64,000 nucleotides of DNA, from NCBI GenBank assembly GCA_022791755.1, contig JAAVZR010000030.1, positions 26,129 to 90,128 of the forward strand, read 5' to 3'. Position numbers and translations under genes: made by a program. The notes under the pieces are model-generated. The model made no database searches. It was given only the letters and a program-made list of their open reading frames with translations, and had not been told where the DNA came from. Positions 17,013-25,814 of the stretch are shown here, one piece after another. Each line of letters starts with the position of its first letter. Positions within the stretch are counted from its first letter, which is position 1. Source of the stretch: Lachnospiraceae bacterium (GTDB lineage: Bacteria > Bacillota > Clostridia > Lachnospirales > Lachnospiraceae).

Positions 17013-18035
17013 TTATCTGATGTGACGGCTTCTGTCGTCGGCCGCCGGCATGGTTTCAACGCGGGAAAAGATCTCCGGGAGAGGCGCTGTGAACTCTCGT
17101 CCTGACAGATAGGACAGCTCTCCTCTTATTTCCGGGAATGCCAGGCGCCAGGCGTGCAGAAGCTGATGGGTGAGCCCAAGATTTTTTTTATAGTAGTCAT
17201 TGACCGGCCGCAGGCCGTATTTATAGTCGCCGGTGACAGGGTGACCGATGGAGGCCAGATGGGCACGGATCTGATGGGTCCGCCCTGTCACCAGGCGTAC
17301 CCTGAGCAATGTCAGGGTATGGGAGCCGGAGCGGCCGACGGACAGGGGCGTGTACCAGGTCTCCACAGGCTGGCTGTCCGGACAGGCGTCAGGGACGATA
17401 CGAACCTGGTTCTTCCGTTCATCCTTCATCAGATATCCCCGGATATGCTGCGGTCCGGTCACATGGCCGCAGACATAGCACAGATAGTCCTTGTGCAGGG
17501 ATCGGTCCTTCAAGACGGCGGACATGGCCTGGAGGCCGGTCATGGTCTTTCCCACGATCAGGATTCCGCTGGTGTTGCGGTCCAGGCGGTTGCAGACCGA
17601 GGGGTGCAGGCGGCGATAGCTCTCCTCCGACAGAGTACCGCTGTGCGCAAGGTAGGACAATACATACTCCACGGCGGAGACATCTCCGGGCGCAGCCTTC
17701 TGGGACAGCATTCCGGCCGGCTTGTCAAAAAGCAGAATATGATCGTCCTCATAGAGGATCCGGTCCCGGGCCGGCGAGATGTGGCCGGCGGCCTGCGTGG
17801 CCTGGGAAAGGCTCTTTCCTTTAAATGTCCGGAGCGTCTCCTCGGACAAAAAAAGACGCAGCTCGTCGCCGGAGACCAGCTTTTCGCTGCCGTCGCATTT
17901 TTTGCCGTTTACGGTGATGTTTTTTTTGCGAAGCATCTTATAGAGAAAGCTTTTCGGGGCCTGGGGCAGATACCTGGACAGATATTTGTCCAGGCGCTGT
18001 CCGGCCTCCCGGCTCTCGATCACTAGGAGTTCCAT
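17013..18035 (-). CDS. RluA family pseudouridine synthase
   Basis: 340 residues with an N-terminal S4 RNA-binding domain (about 10-70: RLDKYLSRYLPQAPKSFLYK, KNITVNGKK) and a RluA catalytic domain. The active-site motif is NRLDRNTSG (catalytic Asp). VRLVTGRTHQIRAHLASIGHPVTGD is the second family motif. It isomerises specific uridines in rRNA or tRNA; RluC/RluD-type targets are likely, but the exact site cannot be told. It follows tfoX by 8 nt. The C-terminus, after PLPEIFSRVE, is basic and ends RSRHIR. Confidence 0.93.
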   Translation of the reverse strand: MELLVIESREAGQRLDKYLSRYLPQAPKSFLYKMLRKKNITVNGKKCDGSEKLVSGDELRLFLSEETLRTFKGKSLSQATQAAGHISPARDRILYEDDHILLFDKPAGMLSQKAAPGDVSAVEYVLSYLAHSGTLSEESYRRLHPSVCNRLDRNTSGILIVGKTMTGLQAMSAVLKDRSLHKDYLCYVCGHVTGPQHIRGYLMKDERKNQVRIVPDACPDSQPVETWYTPLSVGRSGSHTLTLLRVRLVTGRTHQIRAHLASIGHPVTGDYKYGLRPVNDYYKKNLGLTHQLLHAWRLAFPEIRGELSYLSGREFTAPLPEIFSRVETMPAADDRSRHIR

Positions 18036-18043
18036 GGAATTCT

Positions 18044-18379
18044 TCAGCCCCTCCCTTTCGCCGGTTTTTTCTTCGGCTTCGGCGCAGGAAGCGCCTGGCA
18101 GGTGACGGTGGCCAGCCTGCTTAAAAACTCCCGGTTCTCCACGTCCTCGACCAAAAAATAGTTTTTCGCTCCCTCATAGGGCGGCGCTTCGGGCAGGTCC
18201 GGATACTGCCGGCGTCCTTCGTCGGTGATCTTGACAAACAGCTGATCGTCGCAGACAGCGGCGAAATAGATTCCGTTGCAGTACAGGCCATATTCGCCAA
18301 ACATTCTCCGGTATGTGACGGTTCCTGCGTCGCAAAAGTTACCGGCGATAAATTCCACCAGTTCTTTTTTGGATGCCAT
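18044..18379 (-). CDS. TfoX/Sxy N-terminal domain protein
   Basis: 111 residues matching the TfoX N-terminal domain: RRMFGEYGLYCNGIYFAAVCDDQLFVKITDEGR, then PYEGAKNYFLVEDVENREFL. The C-terminal domain of Gammaproteobacterial TfoX/Sxy (competence regulators) is absent, as is usual for the short Firmicute proteins, whose role is unknown. A lysine-rich tail (PKPKKKPAKGRG) follows. First gene of a three-gene unit with its own promoter at 18436-18463; AAAGGGG precedes the ATG. Confidence 0.88.
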   Translation of the reverse strand: MASKKELVEFIAGNFCDAGTVTYRRMFGEYGLYCNGIYFAAVCDDQLFVKITDEGRRQYPDLPEAPPYEGAKNYFLVEDVENREFLSRLATVTCQALPAPKPKKKPAKGRG

Positions 18380-18435
18380 GTGGATGTCCCCTTTCTTCTT
18401 AGAATTTTGTCTCTGTTCCCTGGCGATCTATTATC

Positions 18436-18463
18436 ATTATACATGGATTTGCGGGAGAAACAA
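18436..18463 (-). promoter_or_regulatory. Sigma-A promoter of tfoX-rluA-recU
   Basis: On the minus strand, -35 TTGTTT (18458-18463), a 16-bp spacer and -10 TATAAT (18436-18441), between the msmK-type gene's hairpin and tfoX. Confidence 0.65.
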
Positions 18464-18482
18464 TACCTGTTTTCACCGGAAA

Positions 18483-18527
18483 CGGGCCGGGAGCAGCAAA
18501 AGTTTTCCTCCTGCTGCCCCCGGCCCG
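18483..18527 (-). terminator. Strong hairpin ending the alpha-galactoside operon
   Basis: A 16-bp GC-rich stem (18483-18498 with 18512-18527, one G-U) with a 13-nt loop, 23 nt after the stop of the ABC ATPase gene. The T-tract after it is poor (GTTTCC), so termination strength is uncertain. Confidence 0.6.
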
Positions 18528-18549
18528 CTCTTCTCTGTATATAGATGGT

Positions 18550-19653
18550 TTAGTTGGTAATGGCCAATTCCGTCTCTTTGTCAAAGACATGAATCCGGTC
18601 TGTCTTTAATACAAACTCTCTCTCGTCACCGGTACGCGCCGTGGTGCTGGCGCTGACTCTGGCTGTCAGAGCGTTGCCGCACATATCGCAGTACAGATAG
18701 ACTTCCGCGCCTAAAAGCTCATACACGTTGACGGCTGCCTTTACCACAGCGCCGCTCTGCCCTGCTGCGGCCTCGCCCACATCCTCAGGACGAATGCCCA
18801 TGATGACTTCCTTGCCGTCATAGCCGCCGTCGACCAGCTTTTTGGCCTTCTCCGGAGCCAGCTCGATCTCATATGCGCCCACCTGAAGAGATGCGCTCTG
18901 GCCCTTTACATGGCAGACGGCATTTAAGAAATTCATCTGCGGAGAGCCGATGAAGCCGGCCACGAACAGATTGTTTGGCGCATTGTACAGATTCTGAGGG
19001 GTATCGACCTGCTGGATAATGCCGCCCTTCATGACGACGATGCGCGTACCCAGCGTCATGGCCTCGGTCTGGTCATGGGTTACATAGATGATGGTGGCCC
19101 CCAGGCGCTCGTGAAGCTTGGCAATCTCCGTGCGCATCTGTACGCGCAGCTTGGCATCCAGGTTACTGAGAGGCTCATCCATCAGAAATACTTTGGGGTT
19201 TCTCACAATGGCGCGTCCCATGGCCACCCTCTGGCGCTGTCCGCCGGAGAGAGCTCTGGGCTTGCGGTCCAGGAGGATGTCCAGATCCAGGATCTTGGCG
19301 GCTTCGCGCACCTTGCGGTCGATCTCCTCTTTGGGAGCCTTCTTTAACTTCAGGCCAAAGGCCATATTATCGTACACGGTCATGTGGGGGTACAGGGCAT
19401 AATTCTGGAACACCATGGCGATATCTCTGTCCTTGGACTCCACATCGTTCATCATCTCCCCGTCGATACGAAACTCGCCGGAAGAAATGTCCTCCAGGCC
19501 CGCGATCATGCGCAAGGTAGTGGATTTGCCGCAGCCGGACGGTCCCACAAAGATGATAAATTCCTTGTCTGCAATCTCCAGATTGAAATCATTGACGGCC
19601 TTAAAGCCGTTGGGATACTCCTTGAATATATGCTTTAAAGATAAGCTTGCCAT
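18550..19653 (-). CDS. Sugar ABC transporter ATPase (MsmK/UgpC type)
   Basis: The 367-residue energising subunit for carbohydrate ABC importers. Walker A GPSGCGKST is at 37-45. The signature LSGGQRQRVAMGRA and Walker B VFLMDEPLSNLDAKLR follow, with the switch THDQTEAMT. The C-terminal OB/TOBE region (IMGIRPEDVG, VNVYELLGAEVYLY) is typical of MalK/MsmK. It is the last gene of the operon whose permeases lie at 22407-24155 and could also serve other sugar importers in the cell, as MsmK does. GAGGAGACAGAAA precedes the start. Confidence 0.95.
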   Translation of the reverse strand: MASLSLKHIFKEYPNGFKAVNDFNLEIADKEFIIFVGPSGCGKSTTLRMIAGLEDISSGEFRIDGEMMNDVESKDRDIAMVFQNYALYPHMTVYDNMAFGLKLKKAPKEEIDRKVREAAKILDLDILLDRKPRALSGGQRQRVAMGRAIVRNPKVFLMDEPLSNLDAKLRVQMRTEIAKLHERLGATIIYVTHDQTEAMTLGTRIVVMKGGIIQQVDTPQNLYNAPNNLFVAGFIGSPQMNFLNAVCHVKGQSASLQVGAYEIELAPEKAKKLVDGGYDGKEVIMGIRPEDVGEAAAGQSGAVVKAAVNVYELLGAEVYLYCDMCGNALTARVSASTTARTGDEREFVLKTDRIHVFDKETELAITN

Positions 19654-19671
19654 TTTCTGTCTCCTCCTCGT

Positions 19672-20136
19672 TTATGCTGTTAATACCTTCCGGTACAGCT
19701 TCATTTCCTCTATAAATCCTTCATTCGGTTCTACGTAAATATACTCATTTCCGGTCTTTATGGTATATACAGAAGCCCGCTTAAGCCCGGATGTGTAATC
19801 GCGGGTGCGCCGGTTTTCGGCCGGGCAGCGGCCCTTTGCCACCTCAATCATATCCTTGCGGTCACAGCGGTAGAGCTCTTTGCGCTTTTCCTTGCGGATG
19901 ATTTTGCTGATTTCCAGATCCCCGTTCACATAGGAATACTCGAATTCATACTTCCAGCTGCGAAGCAGGAAAAAGGCTGTGGCTGCCAGTATGAGCACCG
20001 GCACAAAGAAGATCGGGTAAAACAGGACGGCATCCAGCGTAAACACCAGAATAGATGAGAGCAGCAGCGCTTTGACCAGCTGCCTTTTCATGGACGGATA
20101 ATAGGGCACCATCCATTCCAGCACAACGTCATTCAT
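19672..20136 (-). CDS. DUF6106-like small membrane protein
   Basis: 154 residues from the ATG at 20136, which follows AAAGGAGAACACACCT inside the end of the alpha-galactosidase gene (8-nt overlap). Two close hydrophobic segments (about residues 20-55: ALLLSSILVFTLDAVLF, FFVPVLILAATAFFLL) form a membrane hairpin. A cytoplasmic domain with YVNGDLEISKIIRKEKRKELYRC and VYTIKTGNEYIYVEPN follows, resembling a PH-like fold. No function is known to me. Its place between galactosidase and ATPase may only reflect operon capture. Confidence 0.75.
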   Translation of the reverse strand: MNDVVLEWMVPYYPSMKRQLVKALLLSSILVFTLDAVLFYPIFFVPVLILAATAFFLLRSWKYEFEYSYVNGDLEISKIIRKEKRKELYRCDRKDMIEVAKGRCPAENRRTRDYTSGLKRASVYTIKTGNEYIYVEPNEGFIEEMKLYRKVLTA

Positions 20137-22357
20137 AGGTGTGTTCTCCTTTCGGCTCTGCGGCCATGATGGTAATTTCAAACTGTATGGCTTCATACTG
20201 CAAAAGATTTCCCGGCACCGGGATTCCGGCGCTCATGAGTACCTGGCCGGAAAAGCATCCCGGCAGGCCGCTTACACAGTATGTCTGTCCCGGATCCAGT
20301 CCCTTGGCCTTCACATAGCGCTGGGCATCGTTGGACTCCTTCTGTGTCAACACCAGGCTCAGCAGGGCGTGGGTTCTGTCCTTCGACACATGCTGCCAGG
20401 CCATATATTCGCCGAAGCGGTAGGGATCGGTCAGCCGGTAATAATCGCCTTCGGCGATCAGACCATAGAGCCTTTTGTAACGTGTAATCTGTTCCCGGCA
20501 CAGGGCTTTCTCTTCCCTTGACAGCTGGGTGGAGTCCAGCTCATAGCCCAGGATTCCGTCCATGGCCACGATACCTCTGGTCTCCAAGGGCGCCACCCGG
20601 CCGGTCTGATGATTGGGGCAGACCGACACATGGGCCTCTATGGTGGAAATCGGATAGGCAAAGGAGGTTCCGTACTGGATTTTCAGGCGGCAGACGGCGT
20701 CGGTATTGTCGCTGCACCAGATTTCCGGCTGGTAGTAAAGCATTCCCGGATCGAACCGTCCGCCGCCGCCGCTGCATCCGCAGAACAGAATATCCGGATG
20801 GGTCAGAATGATCTGATCCATGATATGGTAAAGCCCCAGTATGTACCGATGATAAATCTCCCCCTGCTTCTCCTTTTCCGCGATGGCTGACCAGGCGTCG
20901 GTGATGAAGCGGTTCATGTCCCATTTTACATATTCGATCCGGGTGTGATCCAGTATGGCGTTAATGGAGCGGACAATATAATCACAGACATCCTGTCTGG
21001 ATAAATCCAGAACCAGCTGATACCGCCCTCTGGCTGCGGGCCGCCGGGGAATCTGAAGGCACCAGTCGGGATGGGAGCGGTACAGTTCGCTGTTTTCCGA
21101 TACCATCTCCGGCTCGATCCAGAGACCGAAGGAAAGTCCCAGCTCATGGATTCGCTCCGACAGGCCGTCCATCCCTTCCTTTATTTTGTTCAGATTGACA
21201 GTCCAGTCGCCCAGGGCCTGACAGTCGCTGTCGCGGCTGCCGAACCAGCCGTCGTCCAGGACGAAGGTATCTACCCCCATATCCACGGCTTCTTTGGCGA
21301 TACGCAGAAGCTTCTCGTCGTCGAAATCAAAGTAGGCCGCTTCCCAGCTGTTAATCACGACAGGTCTGGGCTTATCCGCCCAGGGACTCACACACAGGTT
21401 TTTCTGGTAAATACGGTGATACAGGTGGGACAGACAGGTCAGCCCTTCTCCCGAATATGCCATCACGACTTCCGGAGCCGTAAAGCTCTCTCCTGCTTTG
21501 AGCTGATAGGAAAAATGCTTGGGGTGGATGCCCATGATGACGCGGGTCTGGTCATACTGATCTTTCTCCGCCTTGCAGACGAAATTGCCGCTGTAGACGA
21601 AGGAAAAGCCGTAGCACCGTCCGCGATCCTCCGTGGCCGTATGGTCACAGAGAATCGCGAAGGGATTGTGCTGGTGGCTGGAAGCGCCGCGGAAGCTGCC
21701 GATGGACTGTATGCCGTAGCAAAGCGGCGTCCGCGTAACCTCCCTTTCCATGGTGTGACGTCCGTCCAGATGGATAAAATCGTAATCCGAGTCCAAGAAA
21801 TCCACGGTCATGGACATGATCCGGTTTAAGTAGATAGTATCTTCTCCCTCGTTGACCACGCGGGCCGAGCGGGTGATGATATCCTTTTCCTCGAATACGC
21901 TGTAGTTTAAGATCACTGTCAGCTGCGTCACGGAATCTGTCAGCCAGATCTCGAGAGTATCCACCGTGTCATCCGCCAGAGCCCGCAGGCACGGAAGTCC
22001 TTCCAGCTTGTTTTTTCCTCTGTAAATATGATGCTTCCTCACCTTTCCCACGAAGGCAAAGCTGCCGTCACCGTTTTTTACTTCGATGCTGCTCAGGCGG
22101 TAATCGCAGCTGCCGTCGCTGGAAAATTCCTGCGGGAGAACGTCCAGGGAGAAGGTACGGTCATTGCCGGCCTCATTGGGGTTCGGGGAAAAGCCCCGGT
22201 CCGTCGGGCACAGCAGGTAGGACAGATCCGTATCGGGGATACGCTCCCCGTAATACAGATGCAGTAGATAATCAAAGCCCGTGACCTTCATCTGGTAGGT
22301 GCTGTTTTTGGTCGTAAGCGTATAGGTTCTCGCTTTTTGATCGTAGCGGATTGACAT
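20129..22357 (-). CDS. Alpha-galactosidase, GH36
   Basis: 742 residues, the full length of clan-D GH36 galactosidases (melibiose, raffinose and stachyose hydrolysis). The catalytic nucleophile is Asp480 in KWDMN and the acid/base is Asp550 in CSDNTDA; their 70-residue spacing is that of known GH36 enzymes. Further motifs are VLDDGWFG (366-373), LWIEPEMVS and GCSGGGGRFD. There is no signal peptide, so imported oligosaccharides are cut in the cytoplasm. It lies in the sugar-importer operon after the second permease, 49 nt apart. Confidence 0.97.
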   Translation of the reverse strand: MSIRYDQKARTYTLTTKNSTYQMKVTGFDYLLHLYYGERIPDTDLSYLLCPTDRGFSPNPNEAGNDRTFSLDVLPQEFSSDGSCDYRLSSIEVKNGDGSFAFVGKVRKHHIYRGKNKLEGLPCLRALADDTVDTLEIWLTDSVTQLTVILNYSVFEEKDIITRSARVVNEGEDTIYLNRIMSMTVDFLDSDYDFIHLDGRHTMEREVTRTPLCYGIQSIGSFRGASSHQHNPFAILCDHTATEDRGRCYGFSFVYSGNFVCKAEKDQYDQTRVIMGIHPKHFSYQLKAGESFTAPEVVMAYSGEGLTCLSHLYHRIYQKNLCVSPWADKPRPVVINSWEAAYFDFDDEKLLRIAKEAVDMGVDTFVLDDGWFGSRDSDCQALGDWTVNLNKIKEGMDGLSERIHELGLSFGLWIEPEMVSENSELYRSHPDWCLQIPRRPAARGRYQLVLDLSRQDVCDYIVRSINAILDHTRIEYVKWDMNRFITDAWSAIAEKEKQGEIYHRYILGLYHIMDQIILTHPDILFCGCSGGGGRFDPGMLYYQPEIWCSDNTDAVCRLKIQYGTSFAYPISTIEAHVSVCPNHQTGRVAPLETRGIVAMDGILGYELDSTQLSREEKALCREQITRYKRLYGLIAEGDYYRLTDPYRFGEYMAWQHVSKDRTHALLSLVLTQKESNDAQRYVKAKGLDPGQTYCVSGLPGCFSGQVLMSAGIPVPGNLLQYEAIQFEITIMAAEPKGEHTYE

Positions 22358-22406
22358 GCGGCGTCCCTCCCTGTGTATCTTGCAATGTGTATTTTCCGAA
22401 AAAGTT

Positions 22407-23237
22407 TTATTTGCCGCCGGTCATGGCCACGCCTTCGATGAACTGCTTCTGGAAGAACAGATACAGTACCACCATGGGGATCATCGCCAGCAGGGAACCG
22501 GCCATCAGGACCGGGAAGTTGGTGCTGAACTGGCCTCTGAGTGTCGCCAGGCCGGAGGACAGCGTCATCATCTTTAAATCCGTGTTGGCAATCAGCGGCC
22601 ACATCAGATCGCCGTAAGCGAACACGGCGGTGAATACGGCCAGTGCCGCCATGGAGGAGGTGGTCAGCGGCACCATGACCTTCGTAAAGGTCTGCCACTG
22701 GTTGCAGCCGTCCAGATATGCGGCCTCCGAGATCTCGTCCGGGATGCCCATATAGGCCTGGCGCAGGAAGAAGGTTCCGAATGCGCTGACAAGGCCGGGG
22801 AACACCAGGGCGAAAATAGAGTTCGTCATGCCAAGCTTGGCTAACATCTGATACTGAGGGATGATGAAAATCTGTGAGGGCAGCATCATCTGTACCAGCA
22901 CCACGCCAAAGAGCAGACCTTTGCCCTTGAATTTCAGTTTGGCGAAGGCGTATCCGGCCATGGAACTGAAGGCCACGGCACAGATGACGCGCCACACGAT
23001 CAGCAGGATCGTGTTCTTATACAGCGCGCCGAAGGGCAGGCTTTTCAGAGCATCCTGAAAGCTGTCAAGCGCCCACTGGTGCGGCAGGATATCCGGCGGA
23101 ATCTGCATACTTTCGGCCACGGTCTTGAAGCTGGTCAGGAACATCCACACGAAGGGGAAGATCATGACGATGGAACCGATGGCAAAGAAAATATACACGC
23201 CTGTATTTCTGGAACCCTGTTTTTTCTTTGTATTCAT
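22407..23237 (-). CDS. Carbohydrate ABC transporter permease, MalG type
   Basis: 276 residues with six predicted membrane helices, starting after a short basic N-terminus with VYIFFAIGSIVMIFPFVWM. The EAA loop that touches the ATPase reads EISEAAYLDGCNQWQTFTKV. The C-terminus ends FIEGVAMTGGK, a common MalG-family ending (GLTAGAVKG-like). It pairs with the permease gene 15 nt upstream. Probable substrate: alpha-galactosides, from the adjoining GH36 gene. Confidence 0.95.
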   Translation of the reverse strand: MNTKKKQGSRNTGVYIFFAIGSIVMIFPFVWMFLTSFKTVAESMQIPPDILPHQWALDSFQDALKSLPFGALYKNTILLIVWRVICAVAFSSMAGYAFAKLKFKGKGLLFGVVLVQMMLPSQIFIIPQYQMLAKLGMTNSIFALVFPGLVSAFGTFFLRQAYMGIPDEISEAAYLDGCNQWQTFTKVMVPLTTSSMAALAVFTAVFAYGDLMWPLIANTDLKMMTLSSGLATLRGQFSTNFPVLMAGSLLAMIPMVVLYLFFQKQFIEGVAMTGGK

Positions 23238-23252
23238 GATTCGTCTCCTTCC

Positions 23253-24155
23253 TTATACTTCGTAGTTGACCCACTTCTTCTGGCCCCAGAACTGCACGGC
23301 GGTTACCAGGCCGATGAGCAGCACGGTCCAGATGACGATGGCCGAGCCGTAGCCCTTGTTGCCGGCCACGAAGGATTCGCGGTAGAACAGGTACATCAGG
23401 GACTGGGCGCTGGTGAGGGCGGGATTCGATTCTTCCACCATCATGTAGATCAGGTCATAGACCTTCAACGAAGACATCAGACGCATAATCATAACCACGA
23501 AGAGCGTCGGCGATACCATCGGCAGCGTGATATGGAAAAACTGCTGGATCTTCGTCGCACCGTCCAGGCTGGCGGCCTCGTAGTAAGATTTGGAGATGTT
23601 TTGCAGGCCCGAAAGCAGCAGCACCGCGTCATAGCCGATGGAACTCCAGATGGCGATGATCGAACAGGTGATGATGACCAGGTTGGGGTTCGTCACCCAG
23701 TTGACGCCGTTGCCGATGAGGGTATTGATGATACCGTACTCGGTGTTGAACATCCATCTCCAGACCATGGTGACAGCGGCAGGAGCCACGACCATGGGCA
23801 GGAAGAAGATGGCGCGGAAAGCCGTCTGTCCTTTGATCTTCTTATTCAGCATGACAGCGACCACCAGGGCCAGGAATACGCCCAGGGGAACGGTCAGGAT
23901 ACAGAAATAAATCGTGTTCCAGTTGGCGCGCCAGAATTCAGCGCTGGTAAACATCGTTATGTAATTGGTAATCCCGTTGAATTTGTACAGGCCGAAGGGC
24001 TTTGTCTTGGTAAAGCTTAACTTCAGCGTGTCGATGAACGGATACATGTTTAACACGAGCAGGCCGATGATCGTCGGGGCCACCATGATATAGCCCCACA
24101 TGCTTTCGGAGCGGCCGTGCTTCGTGGATTTGGATACCGAAGTCGTTTTTGCCAT
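23253..24155 (-). CDS. Carbohydrate ABC transporter permease, MalF type
   Basis: 300 residues: a basic N-terminus, then IMVAPTIIGLLVLNMYPFIDTLKLSF and six helices. The EAA loop is YEAASLDGATKIQQFFHI. The periplasm-facing loop between the first two helices is short, as in Gram-positive sugar importers. It lies directly after the solute-binding gene (15 nt) and before its MalG-type partner. ACAGGAGG-like spacing is less clear than for neighbours, but the ATG gives the family N-terminus. Confidence 0.95.
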   Translation of the reverse strand: MAKTTSVSKSTKHGRSESMWGYIMVAPTIIGLLVLNMYPFIDTLKLSFTKTKPFGLYKFNGITNYITMFTSAEFWRANWNTIYFCILTVPLGVFLALVVAVMLNKKIKGQTAFRAIFFLPMVVAPAAVTMVWRWMFNTEYGIINTLIGNGVNWVTNPNLVIITCSIIAIWSSIGYDAVLLLSGLQNISKSYYEAASLDGATKIQQFFHITLPMVSPTLFVVMIMRLMSSLKVYDLIYMMVEESNPALTSAQSLMYLFYRESFVAGNKGYGSAIVIWTVLLIGLVTAVQFWGQKKWVNYEV

Positions 24156-24170
24156 ATTCCTTCTCCCCTC

Positions 24171-25460
24171 TTAATCGTCCAGTGCCGCCGTATCCACATA
24201 TTCCTGCATATGGGCAAGCCCCTCTTCCAGGCTTACCTTGCCGGAATAAATCCGCAGCAGCTCATCGTTGACCTTCGTTTTCCACACGGAGCGGTAGGCG
24301 TTGTTGACGCTCTGTACGCCGTATTCAAACATGTCTACGCATTTCTGTACATCCAGCTTGTAGCCAAACTGGTCGAATACGCCGATCCAGGTATCTTCCA
24401 GGCCGTTGTAAGCCGGGATGGCCGCGCCGGATTCTCCCTGGATGCGCTGTCCCTCTTCGCTGCCGAAGAAACGCAGTACGTCGAGAGCGATCTCACGATT
24501 CTTGCCCTTGGCGCTGGTGGCGTAGCTCAAGCCGTTGGAGATCGTCGCCCGTCCGTCGCCGCTTTGGGGATTCGGGCATTTGGGCAGGACGGCCACGTCC
24601 CATTTCCCCTGCATGTCGGGGTAGTTTAACATCTCGTTTAAGAGGTTCCAGTTTCCTTCAAAGAACATGGCGCCCTGTTCGGAGAAAAAGGCGGTGCCGG
24701 GAGAGGTCTCGGCAAAGTAGTTCTGATCCGGGCACCAGTCTTCCTTCTGAAAACCGATGTAGACGCCCATGGCCTCCATGGTCGCCGGCTGGGTATAGCC
24801 GCCGGTCAGGTTGTCTTCTGCCAGGATGTATCCGCCGTTCTGGTAGACGAAATTCCAGTATCCCAGCTGGTCGTCGCCGTAGGCCATATAGCCGTATTTA
24901 CCGGTGACGTCGTAGATCTGCTGCGAAGCGGCGATCAGGTCATCCCACGTCCAGCTCTCGTCCGGGTACGCGACGTTTGCCGCATCAAACATCTCTCTGT
25001 TATAAACCAGGCAGACCGTGTCCTTATCCTTGGGTACGCCGTACATCCGTCCGTCGCTGCCCTGGGAGTTGGAGCGGGAAACCTCCGAGAAATGGTCCTC
25101 GTAGTAGGTGGAGCTTTCATCGGCGTACAGGTCGGTCACATCGGCCAGCATCCCATAGTCGGCGTACTTGAGGATTTCATTGGTGTGCATCCAGAAAATA
25201 TCCGGCATCTGGTTGCTGATGGCCGAGGCCTCCAGCTTCGTCCAGTATTCGCCCCAGCTGGTTACCTGGACTTCGATGACCACATCGGGATGCTGTGCCG
25301 TATAGGCGTCAGCGACTGCCTGCATACCGTCGCGCTGTGCCACATCCCAGATCTGGAATGTCAGATGGGTTTTTCCGTCATTGGAAGCGCCGCATCCCGT
25401 CAGTGCCAGGAGCATCAGACATCCCAGAAGGAGCACAGTCAGTTTTTTTAACCTTTTCAC
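24171..25460 (-). CDS. Sugar-binding lipoprotein of the alpha-galactoside importer
   Basis: 429 residues, extracellular and lipid-anchored: KRLKKLTVLLLGCLMLLALTGC carries the lipobox LTGC at Cys23. The mature part is a family 1 solute-binding fold: HLTFQIWDVAQRDGMQAVADAY, PDIFWMHTNEILKYADYG, MFFEGNWNLL and ALDVLRFFGSEEGQ. The start codon is GTG, 6 nt after AAGGAGGG. It is the first gene of the operon; a -10-like TATACT lies at 25502-25507 without a clear -35, which suggests activator dependence (see the divergent AraC gene). Confidence 0.95.
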   Translation of the reverse strand: MKRLKKLTVLLLGCLMLLALTGCGASNDGKTHLTFQIWDVAQRDGMQAVADAYTAQHPDVVIEVQVTSWGEYWTKLEASAISNQMPDIFWMHTNEILKYADYGMLADVTDLYADESSTYYEDHFSEVSRSNSQGSDGRMYGVPKDKDTVCLVYNREMFDAANVAYPDESWTWDDLIAASQQIYDVTGKYGYMAYGDDQLGYWNFVYQNGGYILAEDNLTGGYTQPATMEAMGVYIGFQKEDWCPDQNYFAETSPGTAFFSEQGAMFFEGNWNLLNEMLNYPDMQGKWDVAVLPKCPNPQSGDGRATISNGLSYATSAKGKNREIALDVLRFFGSEEGQRIQGESGAAIPAYNGLEDTWIGVFDQFGYKLDVQKCVDMFEYGVQSVNNAYRSVWKTKVNDELLRIYSGKVSLEEGLAHMQEYVDTAALDD

Positions 25461-25814
25461 AAAATGCCCTCCTTACATATACGTTTTTGAAGAAATCTCT
25501 GAGTATACCAAAATACGTGGCAGGATTTCTCCGGTAAATGTTTGCTGCTTGTTTTCCCGTTCGGCCGATTGACGGAAAGAATTTGGTTATGTTGGTGAAA
25601 AAGTACCAAATTTCTAAGCAGATTATAACAATATGCCTATGAAAGGTAAATATCCTGCCGTGAAATGGATATACCATTATGTTGGATATGTACAAAATGT
25701 GAAAGACATGATAGAATTATGATATATGAGACCGGAACATATGAAGTACACCGTGCAAAGCAGTAAAAAGGCATCATGGGATCAGCTATAATACCAAGAG
25801 AGGATGGCAGCGAA
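25461..25814. promoter_or_regulatory. Divergent control region between sugar operon and AraC gene
   Basis: About 354 AT-rich bases without a gene. On the minus side TATACT (25502-25507) could be the -10 of the sugar operon, with no good -35. On the plus side TAGAAT/TATGAT (25712-25723) may be the -10 of the regulator. No clear long inverted repeat was found; AraC activators often use direct half-sites, which I could not define. Confidence 0.5.
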